This document shows positions 18,885 through 25,674 of a DNA stretch of 64,000 nt, in pieces. The notes under the pieces were generated by a model. The model did not search any database, was not told the DNA's origin, and saw only the letters and a program-made list of their open reading frames with translations. The stretch comes from Aureliella helgolandensis. Its GTDB lineage: Bacteria; Planctomycetota; Planctomycetia; Pirellulales; Pirellulaceae. The stretch covers positions 1,488,001 to 1,552,000 of the forward strand of contig NZ_CP036298.1 of assembly GCF_007752135.1 (NCBI RefSeq). Direction: 5' to 3'. Position 1 is the first letter of the stretch. Each line of letters begins with the position of its first letter. The translations under genes were made by a program, and so were the position numbers.

Positions 18885-18913
18885 TTGACGTGCACGATCG
18901 TGCACGATACTTT
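18885..18913 (+). promoter_or_regulatory. Early promoter with perfect 16-bp palindromic operator
   Basis: GTGCACGATCGTGCAC at 18890-18905 is a perfect palindrome. It overlaps a rightward promoter-like pair, TTGACG (18885-18890) and TACTTT (18908-18913), separated by 17 bp. A half-site-like ATCGTGC lies about 20 bp upstream. It sits between divergent genes and just ahead of the rightward early operon, the position of an immunity operator. The binding protein is not identified. Confidence 0.6.
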
Positions 18914-18991
18914 CTCTTATGCACAGGTGACGGAGAGGATCGCTCGGACGCTTTCATTTGCAGGACGCGACCCTTCTTTCGGAAACAAACC

Positions 18992-19321
18992 ATGTTTGAA
19001 GTATTGGTGTACGAAGTGCGCAGAACAGCCAAAGTTGAAAAACGCATTAGGGAGCGAGTAGCGATTAACCGCTGCCTGCATATTGACGACAGCGACGGCC
19101 GGCATGTTGAGTGCGACCAACCGATGGTCTCGCTCGGTCTGTGTCTCCAGCACGTCAATGAGCACAACCACATAGTGCGTGGCCTACCGACCAAAGCGGC
19201 CAAGATGCGGTTTCGCGCTGAATCCATTCGCAATGGTCAGGCACTAGAGAGTTTCGAACTGCGCCGGTTACGACGCATTCTTAAATCCCGATTTCTCCGC
19301 GTGGCGGACGAGGTGGCGTAA
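18992..19321 (+). CDS. Small zinc-finger-like prophage protein
   Basis: A 109-residue basic protein. Cys28, Cys41, Cys51 and His54 form the pattern RCLHID...CDQPMVSLGLCLQH, a form of the short zinc motif (C-x(n)-C-xxP-xxxxGLC-xxH) often found in small phage proteins. The C-terminus is Arg-rich and helical, suited to nucleic-acid binding. The ATG at 18992 is chosen because the frame upstream to 18857 runs through the promoter and operator. Its TAA overlaps the ATG of the next gene by one base (TAATG). Confidence 0.7.
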   Translation: MFEVLVYEVRRTAKVEKRIRERVAINRCLHIDDSDGRHVECDQPMVSLGLCLQHVNEHNHIVRGLPTKAAKMRFRAESIRNGQALESFELRRLRRILKSRFLRVADEVA

Positions 19322-19542
19322 TGAGTGGAGAGCGGTGGCCGGCTTTGTTGAGTCTGCAGGATGCGGCGGAGTATCTGGGGGTTTCGACTCAGACCGTCGG
19401 GCGGCTCAAGGCCCGTGGAGCGATTCGCTCGGTGGTGGTCAATGGGACGACGCTGATCCGGTACCGCCGCAGCGACCTGGATTTGTACATCGAACGGTTG
19501 CCCGAGGGTGATGGGGCGTGCCCAAACCCGGCATTGGCTTAG
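19321..19542 (+). CDS. Excisionase/MerR-like helix-turn-helix protein
   Basis: A 73-residue winged-helix protein of the HTH_17/excisionase type: LSLQDAAEYLGVSTQTVGRL is the helix-turn-helix, followed by a short wing with TTLIRYRRSDLDLYIERL. This family includes directionality factors that bend DNA for integrase during excision, and also small activators. It is translationally coupled to the zinc protein upstream and is the second gene of the early operon. Confidence 0.8.
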   Translation: MSGERWPALLSLQDAAEYLGVSTQTVGRLKARGAIRSVVVNGTTLIRYRRSDLDLYIERLPEGDGACPNPALA

Positions 19543-19871
19543 CCGGCAATTGGTGAATCAGATCTCGCACTTGTAATGCCTCGACGAGTGCGGGTGATGT
19601 CTGGAGCGTGGGGTGGGACCGGCAAGGGAGTGCGGGCCGGGACTGCAGGTGAGTTTGGATAAGAGCAGCCGCCGGGTCGGGAAAGCGAACTCTCGGACCC
19701 TGTGAATCCTCCACTCTCCCGCCACACGCTCTAGTTTTTTTGAACCGTACCGAGGGGCAAACCGACCAACAGTGCGACCCATCAACAGTGCGACCCATCA
19801 ACAGTGCGGCCGAGCACGGAGCTCGAGCCGCGATCATGGACGACGTGTTTTTTCACAAAGGAAACCCACGG
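19543..19871. other. Intergenic region ahead of csrA, with 16-bp tandem repeats
   Basis: About 330 bp with no supported gene. At 19767-19808 the 16-bp unit CAACAGTGCGACCCAT is present 2.6 times in tandem. It lies 64 bp before the csrA start. It could bind a regulator or form part of the csrA leader; nothing else stands out. Confidence 0.6.
19767..19808 (+). repeat. Tandem 16-bp repeat, 2.6 copies
   Basis: Copies start at 19767, 19783 and 19799 (the last is cut after 10 bp); the unit is CAACAGTGCGACCCAT with no mismatches. Directly upstream of the phage csrA gene. Confidence 0.9.
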
Positions 19872-20096
19872 ATGCTAGTTCTCTCACGATGCACCTCCCA
19901 GCAGATCACTCTGACCGTTCCCCCCAGCACCACTGCGACCGAGATCAAGGTCCAGGTGGTCGAAGTCCGCGGCAACCGTACTCGGCTCGGCCTGATGGCG
20001 GCCCGCTCGGTCCGGATCTTGCGCGACGAACTTCTGCCGCATTCGCCGACTGCACAGAACGCCACAGCCGCCCCGGCCAGCAATGCGGATCGCTAA
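19872..20096 (+). CDS. csrA: CsrA/RsmA-type RNA-binding translational regulator
   Basis: A 74-residue protein that starts MLVLSRCTSQQITLTVPPS and continues VQVVEVRGNRTRLGLMAARS, then VRILRDEL. This is the CsrA fold from the first beta strand (MLVL) to the VxxVxREEL helix, with the RNA-contacting Arg in RILRDEL kept. CsrA dimers bind GGA motifs in mRNA leaders and block or stabilise translation. AAAGGA lies upstream of the ATG at 19872; an in-frame ATG at 19836 would add 12 residues that the family does not have. The Ser/Ala-rich tail is divergent. A prophage copy could act on phage or host messages. Confidence 0.85.
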   Translation: MLVLSRCTSQQITLTVPPSTTATEIKVQVVEVRGNRTRLGLMAARSVRILRDELLPHSPTAQNATAAPASNADR

Positions 20097-20157
20097 CAAT
20101 CCTTACTGCACTGCACTGCACTGCACCCATCCCAACCAACTATGCGAGGGCCCGAAC

Positions 20158-20592
20158 ATGACTGCGACAGCAACAGCACCAGCAACAGCGACACGTGGAA
20201 CGCAACGCATCCGCCGGCAATCTGCCGACCCGGTATCTACGACGATTCTCCCAGAGCCGGATCGCGTGCCGGATCATGAGCCGGCTGGGTTGCTGGAGAG
20301 CTGTTGGGCCGATCTGACATCGCGACAACGGGTTGGGTTTGCGACCGATCTGGAACTACTGGCCGGATCGGTGCCTCGTTCCTACGGTTCTGGCTATTTC
20401 CCCTGGAGCTCGGTTGCGGACCTGTGGCCGCTGCTGCCGGAGTTGGTGCGGCGGCACATGCTGTCGCGCATTCTTCGCGAGTCGGTTGACAGTGTGCTAG
20501 CCAGCCGAGTGGCTCGTGTCAGTGCTCAGACGGAGGCGGCTCGCCTGGCGACTCTGCAACTCGCGGTGGAAGAGTGCGAGGTGGCACAGTGA
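20158..20592 (+). CDS. Hypothetical prophage protein
   Basis: A 144-residue protein with an Ala/Thr-rich disordered start (MTATATAPATATRG) and an all-helical body (LLESCWADLTSRQRVGFATD, then LWPLLPELVRRHMLSRILRE). No family recognised. The ATG at 20158 excludes a run of CTGCA repeats upstream (20104-20124). Its TGA overlaps the GTG of the next gene (GTGA). Confidence 0.65.
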   Translation: MTATATAPATATRGTQRIRRQSADPVSTTILPEPDRVPDHEPAGLLESCWADLTSRQRVGFATDLELLAGSVPRSYGSGYFPWSSVADLWPLLPELVRRHMLSRILRESVDSVLASRVARVSAQTEAARLATLQLAVEECEVAQ

Positions 20593-20966
20593 CTGACCCC
20601 GAGCAAAACCAGCCAGATCCAAACAAGCCAGAGCGATACGATCCGGCCAATGCGCCCGAGGCAGTGCGCTTGTCGCCAGAGTTCGAAGATTTCCGCCGCG
20701 ATTTGCTGCGTGCGTGGGACGTCTTGCCAATGCGGGGACGTCGCGAGTATCTGCAAGATGTGCAGATGGCCAGCGGCATGCCCAAGCCGGATGTTCTGTG
20801 GGCTTGGCAAACGAGCGACCTGGCTCCGGCCGTACTGTCCGACATGGTCCTGGAGCGATGGCCGCATATTGCCTGCGCCGCGACACGTCGGTCGATGTTG
20901 CTGCGATTGTGGAGCGAGCACGATCGGGCCCGCACCCGCGGTCGAACTAACAAGGGGAGCAGATAG
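20589..20966 (+). CDS. Hypothetical prophage protein
   Basis: A 125-residue helical protein with a Pro/Gln-rich N-terminal tail (TDPEQNQPDPNKPERYDPAN) and a body of amphipathic helices with several Trp. The start is GTG at 20589, inside the GTGA overlap with the upstream stop. An upstream in-frame ATG at 20574 would lie within the previous gene. Function unknown; part of the same run of coupled small early genes. Confidence 0.65.
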   Translation: MTDPEQNQPDPNKPERYDPANAPEAVRLSPEFEDFRRDLLRAWDVLPMRGRREYLQDVQMASGMPKPDVLWAWQTSDLAPAVLSDMVLERWPHIACAATRRSMLLRLWSEHDRARTRGRTNKGSR

Positions 20967-20968
20967 CC

Positions 20969-21211
20969 ATGAGTGCCATTGTGCAAGAAACGCGGGCGGT
21001 CCGCTCCCACGGTCTCCCTGGCATGGATCTCGAAATCTGTGAGCAATGCAGACGCTCGCCGGCAACCCGCCTGCTGTCGGTTGAGCGTCCCTCTGATGCA
21101 ATTGTGAGGCAGTGCGATGGGACACCTCTGCCACGCCTCGCGCAGCGATTGATGGTCTGCGAGGCGTGTTGCCGGTCGATCCTCTGGGGATCGTCGGGAG
21201 GTTTTGAATGA
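20969..21211 (+). CDS. Small zinc-ribbon-like prophage protein
   Basis: An 80-residue protein with two Cys pairs: CEQC (residues 24-27) and CEAC (about 64-67). These could bind one zinc as a ribbon, a frequent feature of phage early proteins acting on host polymerase or nucleases. It ends with an ATGA overlap into the next gene. No named family. Confidence 0.65.
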   Translation: MSAIVQETRAVRSHGLPGMDLEICEQCRRSPATRLLSVERPSDAIVRQCDGTPLPRLAQRLMVCEACCRSILWGSSGGFE

Positions 21212-21555
21212 GTTCCAGTACTTCGGCTCGGCCGGTCAAGATCTTGGGGGATTGCGTCTGTGGCGGCAATTCGGACTCTCCGAATTTCGACTGCGAGCGG
21301 TGCAAGCTGGTGTATTGCATTGTCCGGGCGGCAGAGCTCCGGCGTCTGCAAACCGAATTTGCCACCACCGACAACCACAACGTCGCCCGCCAGGCGTTGA
21401 CCGAACTAGCGAAGTGCGAGGAGCGGTTCGATCGCCTCCTGTCGCGATTCGCCCTAACACCGGAGGCCCACCTAACACCGGAAGCCCAGTCGGCTGCCGC
21501 CACATCCCTGCTTCCCGGCCAAGACTCCGGCCGGCAGTACTACGACCGCGAATAA
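21208..21555 (+). CDS. Small cysteine-motif prophage protein
   Basis: A 115-residue protein with C-x-C and C-x2-C motifs near the N-terminus (CVCGG...CERCKLVYC), probably zinc-binding, then a long helix with regular Glu/Arg (AELRRLQTEFATTDNHNV). The ATG lies in the ATGA overlap with the upstream gene. Function unknown. Confidence 0.65.
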   Translation: MSSSTSARPVKILGDCVCGGNSDSPNFDCERCKLVYCIVRAAELRRLQTEFATTDNHNVARQALTELAKCEERFDRLLSRFALTPEAHLTPEAQSAAATSLLPGQDSGRQYYDRE

Positions 21556-21585
21556 CCGATCACCCCACACCATCACGGACGAACG

Positions 21586-22158
21586 ATGCAAACTCCTGAC
21601 ACTTTTGGAACGGTTGGCTCCACGATCAAGGTGGCGGCCGGGCATTATGTCGACTTGGTCAACCCCGATCCGGCGACGATCGAACTGCGGACCATCGCCG
21701 ACGCGCTCAGCAAGCTGTGCCGCTTTGGTGGTCATACCGCCGCGTTCTATTCGGTCGCCGAGCATTCGATGCTCTGTTGCCGATTGGCGACCGACGATGG
21801 TTGCTCGGTGGCAGTGCTGCGGGCGGTGTTGTTGCACGATGCCGCCGAGGCGTATTTGGGAGACATCGTTAAACCACTCAAATTGCTATTGCCCGAGTAT
21901 CACCAGCTCGAGGATCGGATGGAACGGGCGATCATGGAGCGATTCGACGTCGACCTGGTGGGGCATGCCCCTGCGATTCGCGAGTACGACCGGCAGATGC
22001 TGAAAGTCGAACGCAAGGCCCTGTTGACCGAGGATGACGAGCCCTGGGCCGATTTCGACACGATCCCCGATCGCCACGTGATCCTGGCGCTGGACACGCC
22101 GACCCAGGCCGCCAATCGGTTCGTGGCCGCGGCCCTCAGTGTCGGATTGGAACTGTAA
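21586..22158 (+). CDS. HD-domain phosphohydrolase (YfbR-like)
   Basis: A 190-residue HD-superfamily hydrolase. Metal ligands are visible in VAEHSMLCC (His60) and LLHDAAEAYLGDIVKPLK (His84, Asp85), followed by a helical C-terminal half. The closest recognisable type is the YfbR 5'-nucleotidase-like group often carried by phages, where the enzyme dephosphorylates deoxynucleoside monophosphates and shifts nucleotide pools toward phage synthesis. Another HD activity is possible. It lies in the rightward early operon; its TAA overlaps the next ATG by one base. Confidence 0.82.
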   Translation: MQTPDTFGTVGSTIKVAAGHYVDLVNPDPATIELRTIADALSKLCRFGGHTAAFYSVAEHSMLCCRLATDDGCSVAVLRAVLLHDAAEAYLGDIVKPLKLLLPEYHQLEDRMERAIMERFDVDLVGHAPAIREYDRQMLKVERKALLTEDDEPWADFDTIPDRHVILALDTPTQAANRFVAAALSVGLEL

Positions 22159-22499
22159 TGTGCGATTGCGAAGATTTAGATCCACCAGAGTTTTTCGCGT
22201 GCGACATGGTGAAGGCCCGACGGCCGCATCGATGTTGCGAGTGCTTTGCCGTGATCGCCGTGGGCGAAGTCCACCAGTCGGTGCGTGGTAAGTGGGATGG
22301 CACGTTCGCTGCCTTCCGTACTTGCCCCCAATGCGTGGCGGCCATGCAGTTGATGCCCCATGCGTGCCGGTTGGTCGGCGAACTGCACAAAGAGATTCGC
22401 GACGACGACTACGGGCACATCCCCGAGGCGCTGGCCGTACTCGATCGGCGGTCGGCAAACTGGGGCACCCGCCGCCAGCCGGCTGCAGCGGTTTATTGA
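22158..22499 (+). CDS. Cysteine-rich hypothetical prophage protein
   Basis: A 113-residue protein with MCDCEDLDPPEFF at the start, CCEC in HRCCECFAVIAVGEVHQSV, and CPQC in FRTCPQCVAAMQ. The spacing suggests one or two zinc sites. Small proteins of this design are common in phage early regions. Coupled to the HD hydrolase gene (TAATG). Function unknown. Confidence 0.7.
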   Translation: MCDCEDLDPPEFFACDMVKARRPHRCCECFAVIAVGEVHQSVRGKWDGTFAAFRTCPQCVAAMQLMPHACRLVGELHKEIRDDDYGHIPEALAVLDRRSANWGTRRQPAAAVY

Positions 22500-22541
22500 G
22501 TTTTTGTTTTAGTTTCCCCCCCTGAGTTTGGAGAGTTAGTT

Positions 22542-22817
22542 ATGGCGGCATTTGAGCGGGACGACACGTTGAAGTTGGGTGACAAGGCGAAGGATTTGAT
22601 TAGCGGGTTTTCTGGGACGATCGTGGCGATCACGGAATGGCTCAACGGATGCCGACGCATCACGATCCAGCCGAGTGCCTTGCACGAGGGCACTCCGGTA
22701 GCGTCCAGCACGTTTGATGCGGAGCAAGTGGCGAAAGTCGAAGCGGGGCCGGCCTTGTCGCCCAGTCGCACCGGCGGACCAGCCATCGAACCGGCTCGCC
22801 GCAGGGATCCGGTCTAG
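22542..22817 (+). CDS. Hypothetical prophage protein
   Basis: A 91-residue protein with GGAGAG upstream of the ATG. The centre (LKLGDKAKDLISGFSGTIVAIT) looks like a small beta-barrel of the KOW/SH3 kind; the last 30 residues are Pro/Arg-rich and disordered. Function unknown. Confidence 0.65.
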   Translation: MAAFERDDTLKLGDKAKDLISGFSGTIVAITEWLNGCRRITIQPSALHEGTPVASSTFDAEQVAKVEAGPALSPSRTGGPAIEPARRRDPV

Positions 22818-22929
22818 GTTTACAGCGGTTGGGCTTCAACACTTGTCCCCGTTGATAGCGTTGAGGGACAGCGTGAGTGCCGAACGCCAAGGGTGCATTC
22901 TACGCGGGCTACGTGAAAGCCCGCAACAA

Positions 22930-23075
22930 ACAGCGGTGGTGGAATTGGTAGACGTTATTAGTAGGCAAACGGAATTGGAATCATTACCAGGCTAGTGCTG
23001 GTGCCGGATCGCAACCGGTGAGTCGCTGGCAAAACTGTCCGGATAGCCATGCAGGTTCAAATCCTGCCCGCTGTG
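22930..23075 (+). ncRNA. tRNA-like sequence with a 95-nt central insertion
   Basis: The ends look like a leucine-type tRNA. The 7-bp acceptor stem is ACAGCGG (22930-22936) with CCGCTGT (23068-23074). Next comes TG and a D-arm GTGGAATTGGTAGACGT (22939-22955), and at the other end a perfect T-arm GCAGG-TTCAAAT-CCTGC (23051-23067). Between them lie about 95 nt instead of about 40. They contain two tRNA-sized hairpins: ACCAG-GCTAGTG-CTGGT (22986-23002) and GCCGG-ATCGCAA-CCGGT (23003-23019). The second loop has a U33-like T and A37-A38, which would give anticodon CGC. The total of 146 nt fits neither a class II tRNA nor a group I intron. Confidence 0.65.
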
Positions 23076-23108
23076 TTTTGGGGGTACTGGTTTGCAACGG
23101 AGGTTTCT

Positions 23109-23330
23109 ATGTCGATGGAATCGATCCGGAAAGCACGCGGTGTGCCGGCCAAGCGTGGAATGCGGGTGCACTACAAGTACGGCAAGCGGTTCGGTGTGAT
23201 TCGATCGACTTGGGCGGGGTACCTGCGAATCCTCCTGGACGGCGACAAATACGCGGGGTGCTATCACCCCACTTGGCAGCTCGATTATCTCGACGATGAC
23301 GGGCAAGTGATTCATTCAACCGGTGACTAA
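23109..23330 (+). CDS. Hypothetical prophage protein
   Basis: A 73-residue basic, beta-rich protein (RVHYKYGKRFGVIRSTWAGY, then a Tyr/Asp-rich end). The ATG at 23109 is preceded by GGAGG at a good distance, and begins 34 nt after the tRNA-like element. No family recognised. Confidence 0.7.
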   Translation: MSMESIRKARGVPAKRGMRVHYKYGKRFGVIRSTWAGYLRILLDGDKYAGCYHPTWQLDYLDDDGQVIHSTGD

Positions 23331-23343
23331 CGAGGGAACGACA

Positions 23344-23607
23344 ATGGTGCATGGACTCGATCAGATCAAGCGGATAAATGATGCGGCGGATGTCTTGCGT
23401 GGGCCGTCGCCCATGTCGCACTTGCTGCAGAAGTATCGCACGTTGCACGCGCTGCACATCGCTCTGCACGATGCCCTCGCCGTGCAGGCCAGTTTGCCGA
23501 TCGCCTTGCACGTCCCCTCCTCGGCGATGCCGTTCTACGATCCCCAGATGCTCGCCGATGCGGTCGAGCGAGCTGGCACCAACATCGATGCTGAACTGCT
23601 GGGCTGA
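23344..23607 (+). CDS. Hypothetical prophage protein
   Basis: An 87-residue His/Leu-rich helical protein (HLLQKYRTLHALHIALHDAL). GAGGGA lies upstream of the ATG at 23344; a GTG at 23323, overlapping the previous stop, is the alternative. Function unknown. Confidence 0.65.
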   Translation: MVHGLDQIKRINDAADVLRGPSPMSHLLQKYRTLHALHIALHDALAVQASLPIALHVPSSAMPFYDPQMLADAVERAGTNIDAELLG

Positions 23608-23658
23608 CACTCCAGCCTCGACCACTGAACACCCATCGTCCGATCCAATAGAAATCTC

Positions 23659-24765
23659 ATGGCATCACTCACTCACGAATCGAACGGGCGGACCGGCTGG
23701 CGGCTGCGGGTCTATGATCCGACCGACAGCGACCGTCGGCACTCGGTGTGGTTGGGGGAAATGCCTGCTCGCGAGGCTGAAAAGATCCGGCGGCATGTCG
23801 AGGCGGTGGTCGAATCGCAAAAGCTAGCCACGCCCATGCCGGGCGAAACCCTGCGATGGTTGTCCAAGATCGACGATCGGCTGCGGCGCAAGCTGGCTCC
23901 ATTGCTCGGGGCGGCTCGCACGCTACGCCAGGCGGTGGCCGCGTATCTGCTGGAGGTCGCTCGGCAGCATAAGCGGTCGACGGTCGAGGCCTACGCCGAC
24001 ACGCTGCGGCAATTGTGTGACTCCTTTGGTCACGTGCAAATGCGGGCTCTGTCGGCCGAGGTGCTGGACGATTGGTTGGGCGGTCTCAATACGACCCCCA
24101 ACACGCGGGCGAAACACGCCAAGCAATTAAAAACATTCCTGCGTTGGGCCCGCCGGCAGCGGTGGGTCGACGATCTAGAGATCCGGTCGAGTTCGGCGAT
24201 CGGGGTCGGCAAGAAATCATTTATCGAGGTCGGTGCGTTCGATTCGCTGCTGTCCCATTTTCACGATCCCGAGATGCGGGCCGCGTTGGCTCTGGCCAGG
24301 TGGACGGGGATGCGGGTACCGAGCGAGCTGCTGACGCTGCAGCGATCGCACATCGATTGGGAATCGCTGCGGATCACGATCGTCGATAGCAAGCGATCCA
24401 AACGCGCCGCGCGAGCTCCGCCGGTCTTGCGGGAAACACCGATGTTCCCCGAGCTGGTGCCGCTGCTAGAAGCGGTCTGGCCACTCGGTGAACATCCGAC
24501 CGATCCCCTGTTGCCCGGTATTGTGGCGATGGGTGGTCGGACCTTTGCGAAGCGGTGTCGGGCCGCTCGCGACTCCCTCGGATTATGTTGGCCCAGACTG
24601 TTTACCTCGCTGCGTGCGACGCGCCGAACTGAGTTGATCGCTCGGTTCGATGCCAGCACGGTGAGCGAATGGATTGGGCATTCCCCGGAAGTTTCCCGCC
24701 GCAATTATACGGTGGTGGCTGACGAAACGTGGAGGGAGGCAACGGGCGGTTCCAGTCTACCCTAG
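23659..24765 (+). CDS. Second tyrosine recombinase with an altered active site
   Basis: A 368-residue integrase-fold protein. A SAM-like core-binding domain (about 88-165) is followed by the catalytic domain with Arg219 (GMRVPSELL), Arg319 (FTSLRATRRTEL), His341 (WIGHSPEVS) and Tyr350 (RRNYTVV). The first His of the HxxR box is Thr316, so one of the usual six catalytic residues is replaced. It lies in the middle of the early operon, far from the tRNA. It may be a resolvase or a recombinase for another site. The protein is otherwise full length. Confidence 0.82.
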   Translation: MASLTHESNGRTGWRLRVYDPTDSDRRHSVWLGEMPAREAEKIRRHVEAVVESQKLATPMPGETLRWLSKIDDRLRRKLAPLLGAARTLRQAVAAYLLEVARQHKRSTVEAYADTLRQLCDSFGHVQMRALSAEVLDDWLGGLNTTPNTRAKHAKQLKTFLRWARRQRWVDDLEIRSSSAIGVGKKSFIEVGAFDSLLSHFHDPEMRAALALARWTGMRVPSELLTLQRSHIDWESLRITIVDSKRSKRAARAPPVLRETPMFPELVPLLEAVWPLGEHPTDPLLPGIVAMGGRTFAKRCRAARDSLGLCWPRLFTSLRATRRTELIARFDASTVSEWIGHSPEVSRRNYTVVADETWREATGGSSLP

Positions 24766-24885
24766 ACGGGACCGGCTAAGCAAATCGCTGCACCATCGGC
24801 GGGCCGTGGTCCTGCCGGTGGTCCTACGGGAGGACGCGAAATAGCACGGCTGACGAGCGGCCATTCAGGGAGGTTTTTTGATTCG

Positions 24886-25113
24886 ATGCGATTGGTATTA
24901 AACGTAAACACACCGGCCGGCACCTTGCGATTGTCCAAGTCGCGGCCGGTGGCCGATTGGTTGGTCGAATTGCCCGACGGCCGGCAGATGCACTCCCGGG
25001 GCAGCAAGGATCACGCGATCGCCCGAGCGGTCGCCCTGATGTCAACCGTCGCCTGTCTACCGTTGCCACCAATTCCTCGCCCGGTAGCTACCTATCAACC
25101 AACCCTATTTTGA
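24886..25113 (+). CDS. Hypothetical prophage protein
   Basis: A 75-residue protein beginning MRLVLNVNTPAGTLRLSKSR, a probable beta-sheet start, then DGRQMHSRGSKDHAIARAVA. GGGAGG lies about 11 nt before the ATG. The C-terminus is Pro-rich. Function unknown. Confidence 0.6.
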   Translation: MRLVLNVNTPAGTLRLSKSRPVADWLVELPDGRQMHSRGSKDHAIARAVALMSTVACLPLPPIPRPVATYQPTLF

Positions 25114-25127
25114 TTCGGAGGCGAACG

Positions 25128-25556
25128 ATGACCACGACCCAAGAAAAGCACTTGCCACCGGGCGAGCGGGATTTTTGGCGGTTGCAAGCGGCGGTAATGA
25201 CGCGCGGATCGGCGGAGTGGCTGGAGTTGTGCGAGCTGGTGAAGCTGGCCGAATCTTGCGAGGCGACGGCCCATGCGGATCGCACGACCCAGTGGGCTCG
25301 AGAGTTCGCGATCCCCTTGATCCGGGAGCTCGGCCGGCGGCTGGATCGGTCGAACCAATCGCCGGCACGTGGTGAAACGATGCGAGTGGTGGAGATTGCC
25401 CGCGATCTGCGAGCGGCCCAGCTCCGGGAGCTGCGAGAGAACGAGACGGCGGTGTCGCGGCGGTTGCAGGTCAAGCAGCTCCAGCAGCGGCTCGACGCGG
25501 CTCTGGAGAATCAGAGCCAGTTGTCGTTGTTCGGCGATGGGTTCGATGCGCAGTAG
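25128..25556 (+). CDS. Hypothetical helical prophage protein
   Basis: A 142-residue protein with almost continuous charged helices in its second half (REIARDL-type stretches and LQVKQLQQRLDAALENQSQL), likely a coiled coil. GGAGG lies 7 nt before the ATG at 25128. The frame is open upstream to 24957 but overlaps the previous gene. It sits just ahead of the replication gene. Function unknown. Confidence 0.65.
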   Translation: MTTTQEKHLPPGERDFWRLQAAVMTRGSAEWLELCELVKLAESCEATAHADRTTQWAREFAIPLIRELGRRLDRSNQSPARGETMRVVEIARDLRAAQLRELRENETAVSRRLQVKQLQQRLDAALENQSQLSLFGDGFDAQ

Positions 25557-25674
25557 CTCGCTGCGCAGTAGCAATGCAGACGCATGAAAAAAACCTTTCC
25601 GCACGCGACAGATAATTCGACAGAGATTCGACCGAGACCAGACGAATGGATTACCGCAGGGAGCAGAAATAGCA

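Noticed and set aside
20526-21503. 325-codon minus-strand frame
   Set aside because: It is antisense to four coupled small genes with overlapping starts and stops; its translation is Arg/Ser-rich low complexity typical of a shadow frame.
22930-23075. Group I intron in a tRNA gene
   Set aside because: The central insert is only about 95 nt, too short for a group I intron core, and no P7/G-binding-like elements were seen.
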